Source: Gordionus sp. m RMFG-2023 (taxonomy: Eukaryota > Nematomorpha > Gordioida > Chordodea > Parachordodidae). From it: 64,000 bases of DNA. Positions 11,898-23,870 of the stretch are shown in pieces. The notes below the pieces were generated by a model. It did no database searches, was not told where the DNA came from, and saw nothing but the letters and a program-made list of their open reading frames with translations. The stretch covers positions 23,669,120 through 23,733,119 of the forward strand of contig NC_088778.1 in the NCBI RefSeq assembly GCF_954871325.1, in the 5' to 3' direction. The first letter of the stretch is position 1. Each line of letters starts with the position of its first letter. The position numbers and the translations under genes were made by a program.

Positions 11898-14459
11898 TAG
11901 GCCTATTCAAAAACGTATTCGAATCGAATAGTGCATTATTCGTATTCGATTCGTTTAAACGATTCGAATAATTTACTATTTGAATTCGTACGAATAATAA
12001 AATCTACTATTTGTAATCGATTCGAATTATTCGAATAATTTTCGAATAATTGAAATGGATTTTCTTAATAAAATAAATCAATCTCAAATATATTGACAAA
12101 TTTTTTTATTGCAAATTTGATTTCAAACAGAAAAAATTATAATAATCCAATGACAAATAAATATAATCAAGTTATAAACAAAATTAAAATATTATATTAT
12201 TCATTTACTTTATAATTTTAAGCCAATTTTTAAGGCAAAGGGTTTTTCTTATATTTTCTTCTTTATACGACATGCGGTTTTTTGACAACAAATTAGTGCC
12301 AACTGAGAAAAGTCTTTCACACGCAGTTGATGTTCCTTGTATAGATAAATAATCTCTTGCCATTTTTGAGAGTATGGGGACCCTATGTGCATTTGTCTTC
12401 CACCACATTAATGGATCAGTATCACTCTTTGATCTTGGTTCACTCAGGTAAAAATCGATTTCACATAGTTGAACAAATTTTGTTTAAAAACAATGTTAAG
12501 CCTGTTTTGTTGACTTTCATTCTTATTTTTGCAGTTGTAATTATCAGCAGCTTATAAAATAAAATGATATGTATTTAAATAGGGGTAAATTAAATACCTG
12601 TATATCTGCTGTAAATCTCTTTAAACTTGTCTGTTAACCTGGATATATCAATATCATAATCAAGAGATATTGATTTAAAATATTCTATTTTGAGCCTGGG
12701 ATCCAATATTGTAGCTATTATTGCATCATCTGAAGTTAAATTGTAATAGCCCAACAATTTATCACATGCCACTTTGAAATCATTGTTAGAGGTTTTATGG
12801 AAACAAGGTTTCTCATTTTTTAAGTGTTCAAGAATTAGAATATAATAGGGTATAACCAAATTATAAGTAGGATAATTTTCCCCACAAACCATATTTGTAG
12901 TCTCATACAAAGGCAATAGGATAGATTTAATTTTTACAAGATCGTCCCATTCCTCATGTATGTTGTGTTAATAAAATATTATTTACCTATTTATAAATTT
13001 TAGTTTACCTCTGATAATTGTTTTTCTTGAAGAATTATAATATTAGTTATAACTTCATTAACTAATTTTTTTATAGCAGGCTTTAACAATAAGCCCCTTT
13101 CAATCATTTGGTAGGTGCTATTCCACCTTATTTCACAATCCAATTTGGGTTTTAAAAAATTTATAAGAGGATGTAGTGAACTACATATATTTTTTAATAA
13201 ATTTAATTTTTAAGGAGAATTACGTATCATCCTAATAATGTTTCGTAGTTTTAAAATTGATGGATTTAAAATTTTTAAAATTTCTTTGGATATTAAATTA
13301 ATAACTTAAGCAAAGCATCGAATGTGCCCTGATGTATATTTTAAAGAAAATGTATCAATAAATGTTTTATTATTAGTAGCATTATCTAGAGTTATATAAA
13401 AATTTTTATTCTCCAAATTATAACTTTTAATTATTTTAATAAAGGCTTTAAATATGTTTTCACCTGAATGTTGTTCATTTATTGGAGCAACATCCAAAAT
13501 TATGTTATTTTTTTAAAAATTATCATCAATAAAATGGGCTGTTAACCCTAAAAAAGGAACCTGAGTTGGACTAGTCCAAATATCAGATGAAAAATTAATC
13601 TGACTTTTATTTTTGGATATTATATCCTTTACCAACTGTTCTTTTTATGCAAATGTATTATACATATGCAATTTAAGAGTATTGGAGCTTATTGATTTTA
13701 TAGAAGAATCAAGATCATTTATAAAATTTTTAAAATCAGGTGAATTAACAATTTTAAAAGATAAATTATTATTAATAAATAATTTTAGTAAGTTATCTTT
13801 ATAATTAATTTTTTTAGATAAAGAAAAAGGTGAAGGCTTTAAAAAAGTGTCAATTTTATTACTGTTTTTACAGAGATGTGAATGAAACCTATTATAATGA
13901 TTAATAAGAGGCGATGTTGTTTTGCCTTTGCATTTAATAATGCTCTTGCAATGATTGCAAGCAGCCTTTTCACCATTGAGTTGATATTGATCCCATATAA
14001 TCGCTCTTTTTTGTTAAGAAATTTTGTCAATAACTATTTCATCAAAATCATTCTCCTCTCATAATTAGGCTAGCTAACAATATTTTATTATAAAGATATA
14101 TTATATTTTTATATATCTTTGGTTTGTATATATTTTTATATACTTTTGGTTTGTGTAATTTTTAATATAATTAATTTTGAAAAAATACGGGAAATTAAAA
14201 TTAAAATTTTTGCTAGTCTTTTTATAAACACATCATCTGTCAGATTGGTAGGTTATCAAATAGAAATGACAAATGTTAGATTATTTAAAAAAAAAGCAAT
14301 TTATTAAATATTACGAATAATTCGTTTTATTCGAATCGAATAAATGATTATTCGTATTCGGATAAAACAAATAATTTATTATTCGTATTCGTAATTATTC
14401 GTATCTATTCGAATTATTCGAATCGAATCGAATATTCGAATTTTTTTTGAATAGGCCTA
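11898..14459 (-). mobile_element. hAT-superfamily DNA transposon, degenerate
   Basis: A 2,562-bp element with terminal inverted repeats TAGGCCTATTCAAAAA at the left and its complement at the right. It is flanked by a perfect 8-bp target duplication, CATGTGAG, at 11890-11897 and 14460-14467. Inside each end lies a cluster of ATTCGAAT/AATTCG words (about 11,925-12,060 and 14,310-14,450), which could be subterminal transposase-binding repeats. The transposase reads on the minus strand and is interrupted by stops, so the copy is not autonomous. The perfect target duplication suggests it is not extremely old. Confidence 0.95.
12205..14057 (-). pseudogene. hAT transposase, broken
   Basis: Read on the minus strand, the N-terminal part (about 13,880-14,010) shows a BED-type zinc finger: an aromatic W, then CNHC, then a CH-like pair in NHYNRFHSH. 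The central RNase H-fold part appears at about 13,306-13,640, with LGLTAHFID-like and ITLDNATNNK motifs. A conserved block near 12,590-12,916 contains ATILDPRLK. The C-terminal dimerisation domain at 12,205-12,408 contains TSTACERLFSVG and NRMSY. Stops interrupt the frame at several places, for example near 14,019, 13,647 and 13,303, and the pieces are not all in one frame. The order and motifs match BED-hAT transposases of animals. Confidence 0.9.
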
Positions 14460-14559
14460 CATGTGAGTCATGTGAGTGTGTCAGAAACTGACTTAAAATT
14501 AGGCAATAAAATATAAGACAGATAAGTTTGATGAAAACAAAATTTATATTATTGGATTT

Positions 14560-14880
14560 ATTTTTATCTCATAAATCGGAACAAAGTATGCTTATTCGTT
14601 TTGAATGAATCAATAGATAAATATCGGAAGATATCAGAAACCCATTCCCAAGAAAACCATTTATAACGAATATAGAACCGACGAAAGAACTTGTATTTTA
14701 AAATGATGTCCTAATTAATTGAAAAATACGAGACGCTAATAAATTTCAAAGCCAATTAAGGTTACAAATCTATTTGAAAATAAAGACAAGGCAAAGAAAA
14801 AAAGTCATTTATCCTCCAGTTGCGATAGTTGTTATAAAATAGAAATATTCAAGATTCATCTCATATGCATTAAATTTCGT
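14560..14880. repeat. Dispersed repeat, copy 2
   Basis: Partner of 1,650-1,985, in the same orientation and clearly diverged. It directly abuts the gag-like fragment on its right. Confidence 0.6.
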
Positions 14881-15235
14881 GAAAATTCACAAGAGATTTA
14901 CGAAGTGCATTGGAGTCCCGCTTGGGCTTCACGGTCTCGTGGTTATTTTTAGCTGGGCCCATATAGTTTATCTCTTCTTGTGTTCCAGATGATTCAGCCG
15001 AATGTATGGCATCTAATTTCACTACTCTCTTGATGTCGTTTGGCTCCGTGATATCTTCATCTAGACCTAGATTATAAATATCATCTATCGTCATAGAGCT
15101 CCTGACCGCTTTCCTGACATCTTTGGAAATCGAAGCAACTTTTACCTTCTCGATAATGCTTTGAATGCCATCTAATTTGCATTGTTTATTGAGTCTGGCT
15201 ACGCGTGTAACCCATGCTGAAAACGTCTCCTACTT
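14870..15235 (-). mobile_element. gag-like fossil of an LTR retroelement
   Basis: On the minus strand this stretch reads as a protein resembling the gag region of the Ty3/Gypsy element at 15,923-20,630. Shared landmarks are a W-V-(T/S)-R-(V/L) motif, IIEKVKVASISKDVRK against VIEKVKISSISK, and a following short segment rich in Leu and acidic residues. It is an isolated fragment of a related element and no LTRs were found around it. Confidence 0.65.
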
Positions 15236-15239
15236 GTCA

Positions 15240-15922
15240 AGAATTAATTAAATTTATGCATCATTACAAACTTTGAACGAACGACATAATTTGTTCACAA
15301 TTAACGGCTCAATTTATTATTTTAAATAAGGCTTACAGAAATTTGTTTGGGACAGGGATTTCAAAGGAAAATACTTTCTATATTAGCAAATTAAATAAAT
15401 AAACATCAGAAACTTAAATGAATATACAAATGAGTTATTTTAAATATAAATTATACAATTCGCAATTAGAAAATGTACTTTTTCTACCCTTTGTTACCAC
15501 ATTAGGGAACTTTAGTATTTTGAAAAAGTTCATAGTTAACAACAATAACTGGAGATTCTAAAAAGAATTTATATCACAGACAAAGAATTTCTGAGATATG
15601 TAGACTTTATCTCCATTCTCGGCCTTAAGCCCGACAACACAATATTTTTAATCCCCCTCCAACATTTTTTTTAAAATAAATTTTATTTAATATAATTTTA
15701 AATATTTAGTTTAATGTATCTTGAATGAAATTGTAAATTTAACTAAAAAATAAACATATTTTTGAATTGAAAAATTATTTTTAAAAAAAAAAAAATTATT
15801 AGAAACATGTTTACAATAATATTTATAATCATTTAGGTGTATATTTATAGATATCCTACAACTTAATCTTTTATTTTAAAATATACCACCAAAAAAATTT
15901 CAAAACTTGTAAAAAAAAAGAC
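15240..15922. other. AT-rich spacer
   Basis: No gene was seen between the gag-like fragment and the Gypsy element. Confidence 0.5.
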
Positions 15923-16166
15923 TGTTGAATTCTGAGAATTAGAACTTCTGAAATTTTATAAATATTACGAATCAATTTAATTCTTATACTCAAGAAATAT
16001 AAAATCAAATTTAATCTATTTATGATAAAATTTGTAACTAATATAAGGTCATTCATTAGAATTAGTGTAGTTCAAAAAAAAAGGAAAAACATTTTAAATT
16101 TAGAATGTCATGACCAAAACAAAATAAGTAGTTTAAAGGAGAATTATAAATTACAACTACTTAACA
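15923..16166 (-). repeat. 3' LTR of the Gypsy element
   Basis: 244 bp, beginning TGTTGA and ending TTAACA on the plus strand, with the AGAC duplication immediately to its left. Because the element reads on the minus strand, this is the downstream LTR. Confidence 0.92.
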
Positions 16167-19100
16167 TTTCACTATTTTATTAAAAAAGTTTCTTTCTATT
16201 ATCTTATCGTTTATCTGCTTACCGGTTTCTTCATCATTTATTGCTCGTTTGTCCTTTGTTAATCTTGATAGTTATCGTTAGACATCACTAGTATATTTCG
16301 TTAGTTTTGATCCACAAAAAAAAATCTTGTTTATATAGTATAAGCTATATAAAGCTTATTTAAAAGAAAAATATTTTATTATTTATTATATATCTTTCTT
16401 TTAATCTTTTTTTATATTCATTATGAAATTTTTAAATTTTTTAGGCAATATTATATTTATGATTTGTCTTTGACTGTTAAGACTCTGATCTTGTACCTGT
16501 ATACTTTGATTCCGTACTGGTTCATCATCACTTCTTCCCCTTATAAAATTTAAAATATAAGGTATTGTATTATTAACATTTGTTTTCAAATCTAAAGAGG
16601 TATAATATTCGTTGACATTTTTTTAATCTGGTCCAAATGTCTTTTTATAATTTTGTTTCCAGATCTATTTCATATGATAAATTTCCATCATTACGTGTTA
16701 CCGTACATTTGTCCCAAATGTTTTCCTTGAAAGTTTTATACCAAACTTTGTCACCCATCACGATATTTCTATTTGATTAATTTCATTCACTTTATCTTCT
16801 TTTGGTCTAATTAAATCCCATCTGGTTCTTATAGTTCTGGAAAACATCACTTCGCTTGGTATCTTGTGTTGCGTTTGGTGTGTTACGATAATTAAATTAG
16901 AACTTTTCTAAAGCTATATCTAAGTCTATTTTATTATTACTTTCCACATTCCTTTTCATGCTCGTTTTCATTGATCTTATCATTGGCTCACACTGACCAT
17001 TAGACTGATGTGGTAAGGTATGGTGAGTATGTGTCCATGATCTTCGCAAAATTTATTGAATAAGTTACTAGAAAAGTTAGTTCCATTATCACTGACTATT
17101 TTTTAAGGTATAATAAGCTGATTATTTTCATCAATTCTTTAATTGTTGACTCAGTAGTTATGTTTCTCATTCTTCTAATAATAGGGAATTTGATAAATGA
17201 GTCAACACATACCATAAAATTGCTATCTTCAAATTGCGCAAAGTATATGTACAGGCGTTCTATACTTTTGTAGTTGTTTCCCATGGGTTTTGTATATTAT
17301 GAGGATTGTCTGCATATTTATTACAGTTTCACATTTTTTAATTTCCCGATCTATTTCTGCATATAAACCAGGCCACCACAAATAATATCTTGCCAATGAT
17401 TTCGTTTTCCCAGCACCTAGATGCCCTTTATGCAACTCATGCAATATCTCCTTTCTCATATTATTCGGTATTATGATCCTATTTTCTTTAAAAAGACAAT
17501 CTTTAATTAAGCTCAGTACCATTTCCATATTTTTATATGTTTTATTCTTTATCTAATAATGATTCTTTTCTACTAGTTTCTTTAACCATTCTTTTAAAAT
17601 TTATTGGTATCTCCCAAAATTTGTCATCAATTATTTCACCATCTATCTTTTGTACCATCTCTTCTGTGTTCATTTGTGGTAATCTTGACAAACAATCCGG
17701 TACTACATTTCGTTTATGAATCATCGCAAAGTCATAAGCTCCCATAGCCAAACTCCATTTTTGGAGTCGCATTGATATGGAAGAATTGTCCTTCAGTCCC
17801 TTCGTAAATATATAAACGAGTGGCTTGTGATCTGTGATTATTGTAAATCTAGTACCAATTAAATATTCTTGAAACTTTTTTACCGCGTATATAACAGATA
17901 ATTCTCTATCAATATTTGTATAGTTTAACTCTGATTTCAATATGAAAAAGACTGTGATTAGACCTTTCTTTGAAGCATCAGTCGCAATGCCTACTGGTAG
18001 ATTCGAGTTATAAAAATTTAACGTAGGCGGAGTACTTATCAGTTTTTTAGGTCATCGAAGCTTTCTTGGTGTGTACTATCCTAACCACTTGTCTTTATTA
18101 ACTATTTTGTATAAGGGATCAGCTTGTCAGCAAAATTACATAGAAAATTTATGATAATAGCTCGCCAAAGTTGCCAATTCCTCTTTTGTCTTAGGTCCCG
18201 GCATATTTGAAATAGCTTTAATCTTATCTGCATTCGGACGTATTCCTTTGTCGTCTATATCGTATCCTAAGAACCGTAGTTTTTTCTTTAAAAATAGGCT
18301 TTTTGTAAAATTTGGTGTAAGCCCATATTTTGATAACTTGTCAAATACAATTTTTATGTTATTCAAATGTCATCGTCGATCCCAGTAATCAGCAAATCGT
18401 CTATATAAAATATAACATATTTCATGTCCCCGAATATATTGTTCATAGTTTATTGGAATATTTCTGGCGAAATCTTTAATCCAAACGGAAGCCTTGTAAA
18501 CCTGTAATAGCCCTTGTGTGTTGATATCGAAATGCGTTTTTAAAATCAATCTTTGTAAATTTCTTATCTTTAGACAATTTTGCAATCAAGTCATTGATGC
18601 GCGGTATTGGGTACATCTTCTAAAGCAGGGTTTATAGTATTTTTGAAGTCAGCACAGATCCGATGTGAGCTAAAGCTCTTAAAGACTGGAGTGAGGGGCC
18701 ATCTAAAATCTTCAACAGGTTCGATGATTTTATAGTTTATCCACTTTTGAAGTTCTTTTGTTATAAAATCAATTCTTGAATATGGGCATAATTTTCGGTG
18801 TGGCAACTTGTTTTAAACGTAATTTGACATAGCTGCTAATCTTCCTCGACTAATTTCACAAATTAGATTTCTAAAAACTGTTATCCAGGTCTTTCCTAAC
18901 AGTGCAATCTTATCATTCTGGACCACATAAACAGTTAAGATTTGACTTTTGTCCTCGAATTTTGCCTTGACTTTGATAGTACCTAACCCTTTTATTATTT
19001 TTTCATCGTATCTAGTTAATTTTGTGTCTGATTTATTTAAGATTTTAATTCCAATCTTTCTTGCAATATGAATCGGTAGGACGCTGAATTAAGAACCAGT

Positions 19101-20336
19101 GTCCATCTGCATTAATATTGGCAAGTCATAAATATACTGTAACTTTTTATATATCATTAGCTGTATCATTATTGGCATCCATATTGCTTATGTCCAAATT
19201 ATATAAATTATATTCTTTTTTCTCTAATTTATCATTATCATCTTCTTTTATCTCTTCTATATTGACAGAGTTTACTTTGTTTATGTATCGTGATTGACTA
19301 CTATCGTTGTTATGATATCTACAATTACCTAATTGATTTCTTCCTTGATTTCCAATATTATGATTGTTGTTATGTCTTTGAATAAATCTTGAATCATTAT
19401 AATATCTGTTATATCTGTAATTATAATCATTATTAAATCTACGGTTATTATAGTTTTTATAACTAGTTCTATTATCAAATCTTGAAAAATTATTGTATGA
19501 TCCTGGGTAGTTTGCCCTGACGTTATTGTAATAACTCGCATTATAGTTCTGATATCTAGGCTTGTAATTATTTCCTTGATAATTATTTATTTAAAGGTCA
19601 TTGCTTCTTGTTGTCCATTGTTGTCTGTTATCGTAATTAGATCGTAAATTATGTCCTTCGCCGTGGTCTCCATATCGCATCATCTGTTTGTTTTCTACTG
19701 TTTTCTTACCTCTTTGCCTTTCTAAATGTTTCACGTTTGTTTTATCTTCTGTTTTTTTGTTTAAAGAAATATATTCAACCTTAGCAATTATATTTTCTTT
19801 TAACTCTAACTCCTCAAAATCAACTCTTAAAGTAAGAACTTCTACTAATGAAATGTTTTCTTTTAACGTAATCCGCCTATTTTTGCTGATTGACGAAATT
19901 TTTACTTTTTCAATAACTCTACTATCATCTAAAAACTCATTTTTTAAAATGCATAGTCTACTTACCCAATTGATGTAACTTTCATTTTAACCTTGTACAG
20001 CTGCGTTAAATAATAATAAGTTCGAACTTGAAGATTTTCTCGGGTGTAATAACCTGAATTTTTCAATCAATATCAATGGACTGATGAAGTCGGTAGGTCA
20101 ACATATCGATTTGATCTTGATATATAATTCGTCTGGTAGTCTTCTAGTGAAGGATCCAGCTTATCAATTTCCGAGATCTGAGTGTCCTTAAAAATGTCTT
20201 CGAATCTACTTAAAAAAAGATCGCCATTACCCTGAGTATATCGGAAATTCAATATTAATATTAACATTATTGTTGGTAATCTGTTTTAATTTAAATATTT
20301 ATTTACGATTTCCTCGAAGTAGCGGAACTGCCACCA

Positions 20337-20630
20337 TGTTGACTTCTGAGAATTAGAGCTTCTGAAAATTGCGAAATATTACGAATCAATTTAATTTTTA
20401 TACTCAAGAAATATAAAATCAAATTTCATCTATTTATAATAAAATTTGTAACTAATAAAAAATTATTCACAATTAGAATTAGTGTAGTTCAAAAAAAAAC
20501 AATTTATATTTTGAATGTCATTTCCAAAACAAAAACAAATAAAAAAAGGAAAACAATTTAAATTTTGAATGTCTTGACCAAAACAAAACAAGTAGTTTAA
20601 AAGAGAATTATAAATTACAACTACTTAACA
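20337..20630 (-). repeat. 5' LTR of the Gypsy element
   Basis: 294 bp, with the same TGTTGA and TTAACA termini, followed by AGAC. The adjoining internal sequence on the minus strand begins TGGTGGCAGTTCCGC, a position and start suited to a tRNA primer-binding site. I could not assign the tRNA. Confidence 0.9.
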
Positions 20631-20634
20631 AGAC

Positions 20635-21502
20635 TAATATTAAATAAATATGAAATGATTATTTGTCTTCGGTAATGTATCGATGAAGATATTTCTTATT
20701 AAAAATTTATAGGGATTTTAGCTCATAATTAAGAATATCAATATTATTTTCTTTAGTTAAAGTATATGTAAGTAGAGTGAATAATAATATATAATTATCA
20801 CCAAATATAATTTAACGTTTATTGTATAAAGCAGCAGAACACTAAAAATAACATATATATCAAAAAGCTAGTATAACTTTTAAAAATGGTATATTAAATT
20901 TTTTTGTTGTTAATTAAATAAACATATTATAACAAAATATATATATAATTCTTTAACTATCTGGATTCCTTCATAAGTGTAAAAGAAGCCTTCATTTCCT
21001 GATTTTAATCATGGTAGATAATCGAGCGAGTTTATATAAGTCAAATTTAATTACGGTGTGGATTCCATAAAAATATAGAAAAGGAATCATTGCGGGGGAA
21101 TGAAATCATTTCAAGAAAATACAGCTCAAAGAAAACGAAGAAATTACAACAGATTTATGAATATTTAAAATTCATATTTATATATATTATTGCCAAAGTT
21201 TCGTTTGTAGTCGGTATTGGGGGGAATTAGCCTGTAGAATGCGGATTAGTCTGCCTAGAATATTGACTATCAATGCAGTAGTTAAAAATATTGATGAATG
21301 AATTATATAATATGTCTTTTATTTTGTTATAAAACTAATAATTTTTTAATCATTAAATGCGATTATTATATATTTTTAATTTTCAGGCTCAAGTAAAACA
21401 TTTTCTAAAAAATAATACGGTAAATACAAATAATAATAAAATGAAAACGTAATATAATAATATATTACGGAAATTGATTGTAAGCCAATGACATATATAA
21501 TA
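20635..21502. other. AT-rich intergenic region
   Basis: No gene or repeat boundary was seen here. Confidence 0.5.
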
Positions 21503-21795
21503 CCTAGACTGACGATTCATTCATTAAAAGTTTACATCAACGCAAATCAGCCGGAGACGCCATCTTGGTTACACTAATATTAAAATTCTAAAAGAGAGCC
21601 TAATTCCTATATCTGATGCAAACTTTATCAAAGAATTACCGGATCATCGAGATAATAAGGAAGCAAGTCATCAATTTAATAGTAGTTTTTAACATGAGAA
21701 TTATTACTATATGTGTTACCAAAATGGCGCGTTCAGCTGATTTGCTTTCAATGACGCTTAAAAATGCATTTTAATGAATGAATCGTCAGTCTAGG
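21503..21795. mobile_element. Foldback MITE, about 293 bp
   Basis: The left end reads CCTAGACTGACGATTCATTC and the right end is its reverse complement, GAATGAATCGTCAGTCTAGG. Inner matches continue the inverted repeat: GCAAATCAGC with GCTGATTTGC, and CGCCATCTTGGT with ACCAAAATGGCG. No coding capacity was seen. The exact target duplication is unclear because the ends contain the palindrome CTAG. Confidence 0.85.
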
Positions 21796-21848
21796 CTTTA
21801 GATATGTCATTGTTGTAATAACAATTTGTTACTAATCTGTAACATATA

Positions 21849-22071
21849 CAGTGTTGTGATGATTTAATGAAACATATTGACGATTAAATTAAAACTCATC
21901 CATATAAAATTATTTTCTTTGCAAGAATAATTAAAATAACAAAAGGAGTAATAAAAGAATTTTCAATAATACTTTGTCTATATTTTAATTATTTTTGCAA
22001 AGAAAATAATTTTATATGGATGGGTTTTAATTTAATCGTCAATATGTTTCACTAAATCAATTACAACACTG
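21849..22071. mobile_element. Tc1/mariner-type palindromic MITE
   Basis: A 223-bp element beginning CAGTGTTGTGATGATTTA and ending with the near complement TAAATCAATTACAACACTG. It is flanked by TA on both sides (21847-21848 and 22072-22073). The inverted arms extend about 90 bp each and match almost throughout, with a short spacer. TA target duplication and CAGTGTTG ends fit a non-autonomous mariner-like element. Confidence 0.88.
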
Positions 22072-22329
22072 TATTACAATTTGATTTTGAAAATATTTTG
22101 GTGGTATTAAATTTGTGATATTTTTTTATTAAATATAATGATAATAAAGGATTTATTTATGTTCATAATTAAAAAAAAAATTGATTTCATATAGTATATC
22201 TTTTGATCACACACTTATTTAGATCAATAATATAAATAAGTTATTGTGTGTGATGTGTATAGTTTATACTGCCTTAACTTATTTAAATTGCTTGCTGCAA
22301 AATAAATGATAAATTTTTTGATGTATTAA

Positions 22330-22697
22330 ATGTAACCGTTACCTGCTCTGAATAATGCTTACGTAACTCTAAACTATTTTTTGAGGTAGAGAGGTTATAT
22401 TTCTCTATTAAGTAACCGTTACATTTTTAGAGTAATATGCTCTAAACCGTTTTGAGATGTATGCAAATTGCACTTGTAAGTTGAAATAACAGATGAGAGA
22501 AAAGCTAATTGGTCCAATTTTTATTCAAAATTATATATGTTCAATTGGTTAATTTTCTTCTGAGTGATATAAAATTTAATAATATTCATTTATAGCATCA
22601 TGTTTATAATTTGATTTAAATTTTCTTAATAATTTGTTGATTTTTAATACAATAATTATCTTCTTTCCAAAATCACTATTATATAATTTGAAAAAAA
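22330..22697 (+). promoter_or_regulatory. Diverged upstream region of copy C
   Basis: Words around 22,340-22,460 (TTCTGAATAA-like, AGAGTAATATGC, CTAAACC) and around 22,595-22,697 (CATCATGTTTA-like, AATTTGAT) align with the region upstream of gene A. Copy C therefore carries more than coding sequence. Confidence 0.45.
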
Positions 22698-23118
22698 ATG
22701 TTAAAATATACAAGTACACTCAAATTTGATATTTATTTTCCAACAAATCCAATCATAAAAATAAATATTAGTATGTATATTTTGACTCTTATACTGATCA
22801 GAGTTTAAAAAGCAACAAATTAGTTTTAAAAAAAAATACTAGCCAAAATTTTCCAATAAAATTTGCACTCAACAACAGAGTGCGATATAAAAATACTTCA
22901 TCTAATATTTTAAAATGTAATTCAGATACTGAAATCTGCAAAATGGATTCACCTAAGGCTGCTGAAATAGGATAGCCAGCAAACTCAACATTCCAAGATC
23001 CGATTATATAATGGAAAAGGATGTAACAAAGACCATCGGCAAATGTCAAGAGAATTCACCCTCTTCCTCCCAAGTGAAAACATCTTGTTCCTCCAATTTT
23101 ACCACTCTCTTTGTCTAG
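22698..23118 (+). pseudogene. Copy C of the cassette gene, degenerate and intron-less
   Basis: This is a diverged relative of gene A. It starts with an ATG in a matching position. Similarity covers the SILK region (here NPIIK), FALNNRVR, SSNILKCNSDTEICKMDS and a QENSPSSSQVKTSCSS segment equivalent to exon 2. A frameshift after about residue 24 and others later break the frame, and the RVxF phenylalanine is lost. The exon 1-like and exon 2-like parts are contiguous, with no 228-bp intron between them. It ends before the Cys cluster and sits head-to-head with copy D. Confidence 0.75.
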
Positions 23119-23279
23119 TAATTTTCTATTATGATCCTATAAACATTTCTGTACTCTACTATCAACTTTACATTTCTCATCTGGGTTGTTCTTTGTTGTT
23201 ATTTATTATCTTCTCTTCTACTTTTATACTCATTTATTCCAAAATTTATATGGTCTGTTTTCTTTTATGCTCTTTTTTT

Positions 23280-23747
23280 CTATTTTGGTTTCCAGATAGG
23301 TAACTTTCTTGTTTGTGGGAGAGTGGTAAAATTGAAGGAACAAGTTGTTTTTACTTGGGAGGAAGAAGGTGAATTCTCTTGACATTTGCTCTTTGTTACA
23401 TCCTTTTCCTTTATATAATCGGATCTTAGAATATTAAGGTTCCTGTTCACATTAAAATAGAAATTCTCAGCAACCTTGGGTGACTCAATTTTGCAGATTT
23501 CGGAATCTGACTTACATCATAAAATGTTTGTTGAAGATTTGTTTTTATCAAAAAATCGCACTCTGTTTTTGAGTGCAAATTTAATTGGAAAATTTTGGTT
23601 ATTAGTATTATTTTTTTTAACTAATTTGTTGCTTTTTGAACTCCGATCAGTATTAGAGTCAGAATAGACATGATTAATACTTATTTTTAAGATTGGATTT
23701 GTTGTAAAATAATTATCAAATTTGAGTTTACTTGTATATTTTAACAT
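23280..23747 (-). pseudogene. Copy D of the cassette gene, intron-less, one internal stop
   Basis: Reading on the minus strand from ATG at 23747, the first 76 codons keep YFTTNPILK and FALKNRVRFFDKNKSS. A TGA then replaces the lysine codon expected in NILKC. The same frame continues with SDSEICK, ENFYFN, LRSDYIKEKD, CQENSPSSSQVK and TRKLPIWKP, ending at 23280 before the Cys cluster. As in copy C the intron is absent. The RVxF motif is intact, while the SILK serine is replaced by proline. It could make a 76-residue truncated protein, but decay is the simpler reading. Confidence 0.75.
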
Positions 23748-23870
23748 TTTTTTTCAAATAATATAATAATGATTTATATAAAGAAGATAATTATTGTATT
23801 AACAATAAAAAATTAATAAGATAATTTGAATCAAATTTTAAATAAAATGATATATAAAAAGAATATTTTT

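Larger units (their letters stand above)
15923..20630 (-). mobile_element. Ty3/Gypsy LTR retrotransposon, old and broken
   Basis: A full-length element of 4,708 bp with LTRs at both ends and a 4-bp target duplication, AGAC, on each side. Reading on the minus strand, the parts in order are gag (about 19,200-20,290, with an Asn/Arg/Tyr-rich tail), protease (about 18,830-19,140, with a DTGS motif), reverse transcriptase (about 18,130-18,830), RNase H (about 17,540-18,080), and integrase (about 16,600-17,530, with an HH-type zinc region ending LARYYLWWPG). Protease-RT-RNase H-integrase is the Ty3/Gypsy order. The coding region has several breaks. The LTRs differ at roughly one aligned position in ten by eye, so the copy is a fossil of moderate to old age. 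Confidence 0.93.
22600..23870. repeat. Inverted repeat formed by copies C and D
   Basis: Arms of about 500-550 bp (22,600-23,110 and 23,310-23,870) face each other across a spacer of about 200 bp. The arms include upstream sequence as well as the gene copies. Words such as AGAGAATTCACC and GGAACAAG near the centre match exactly in inverse orientation, while the outer parts have diverged. Confidence 0.85.
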
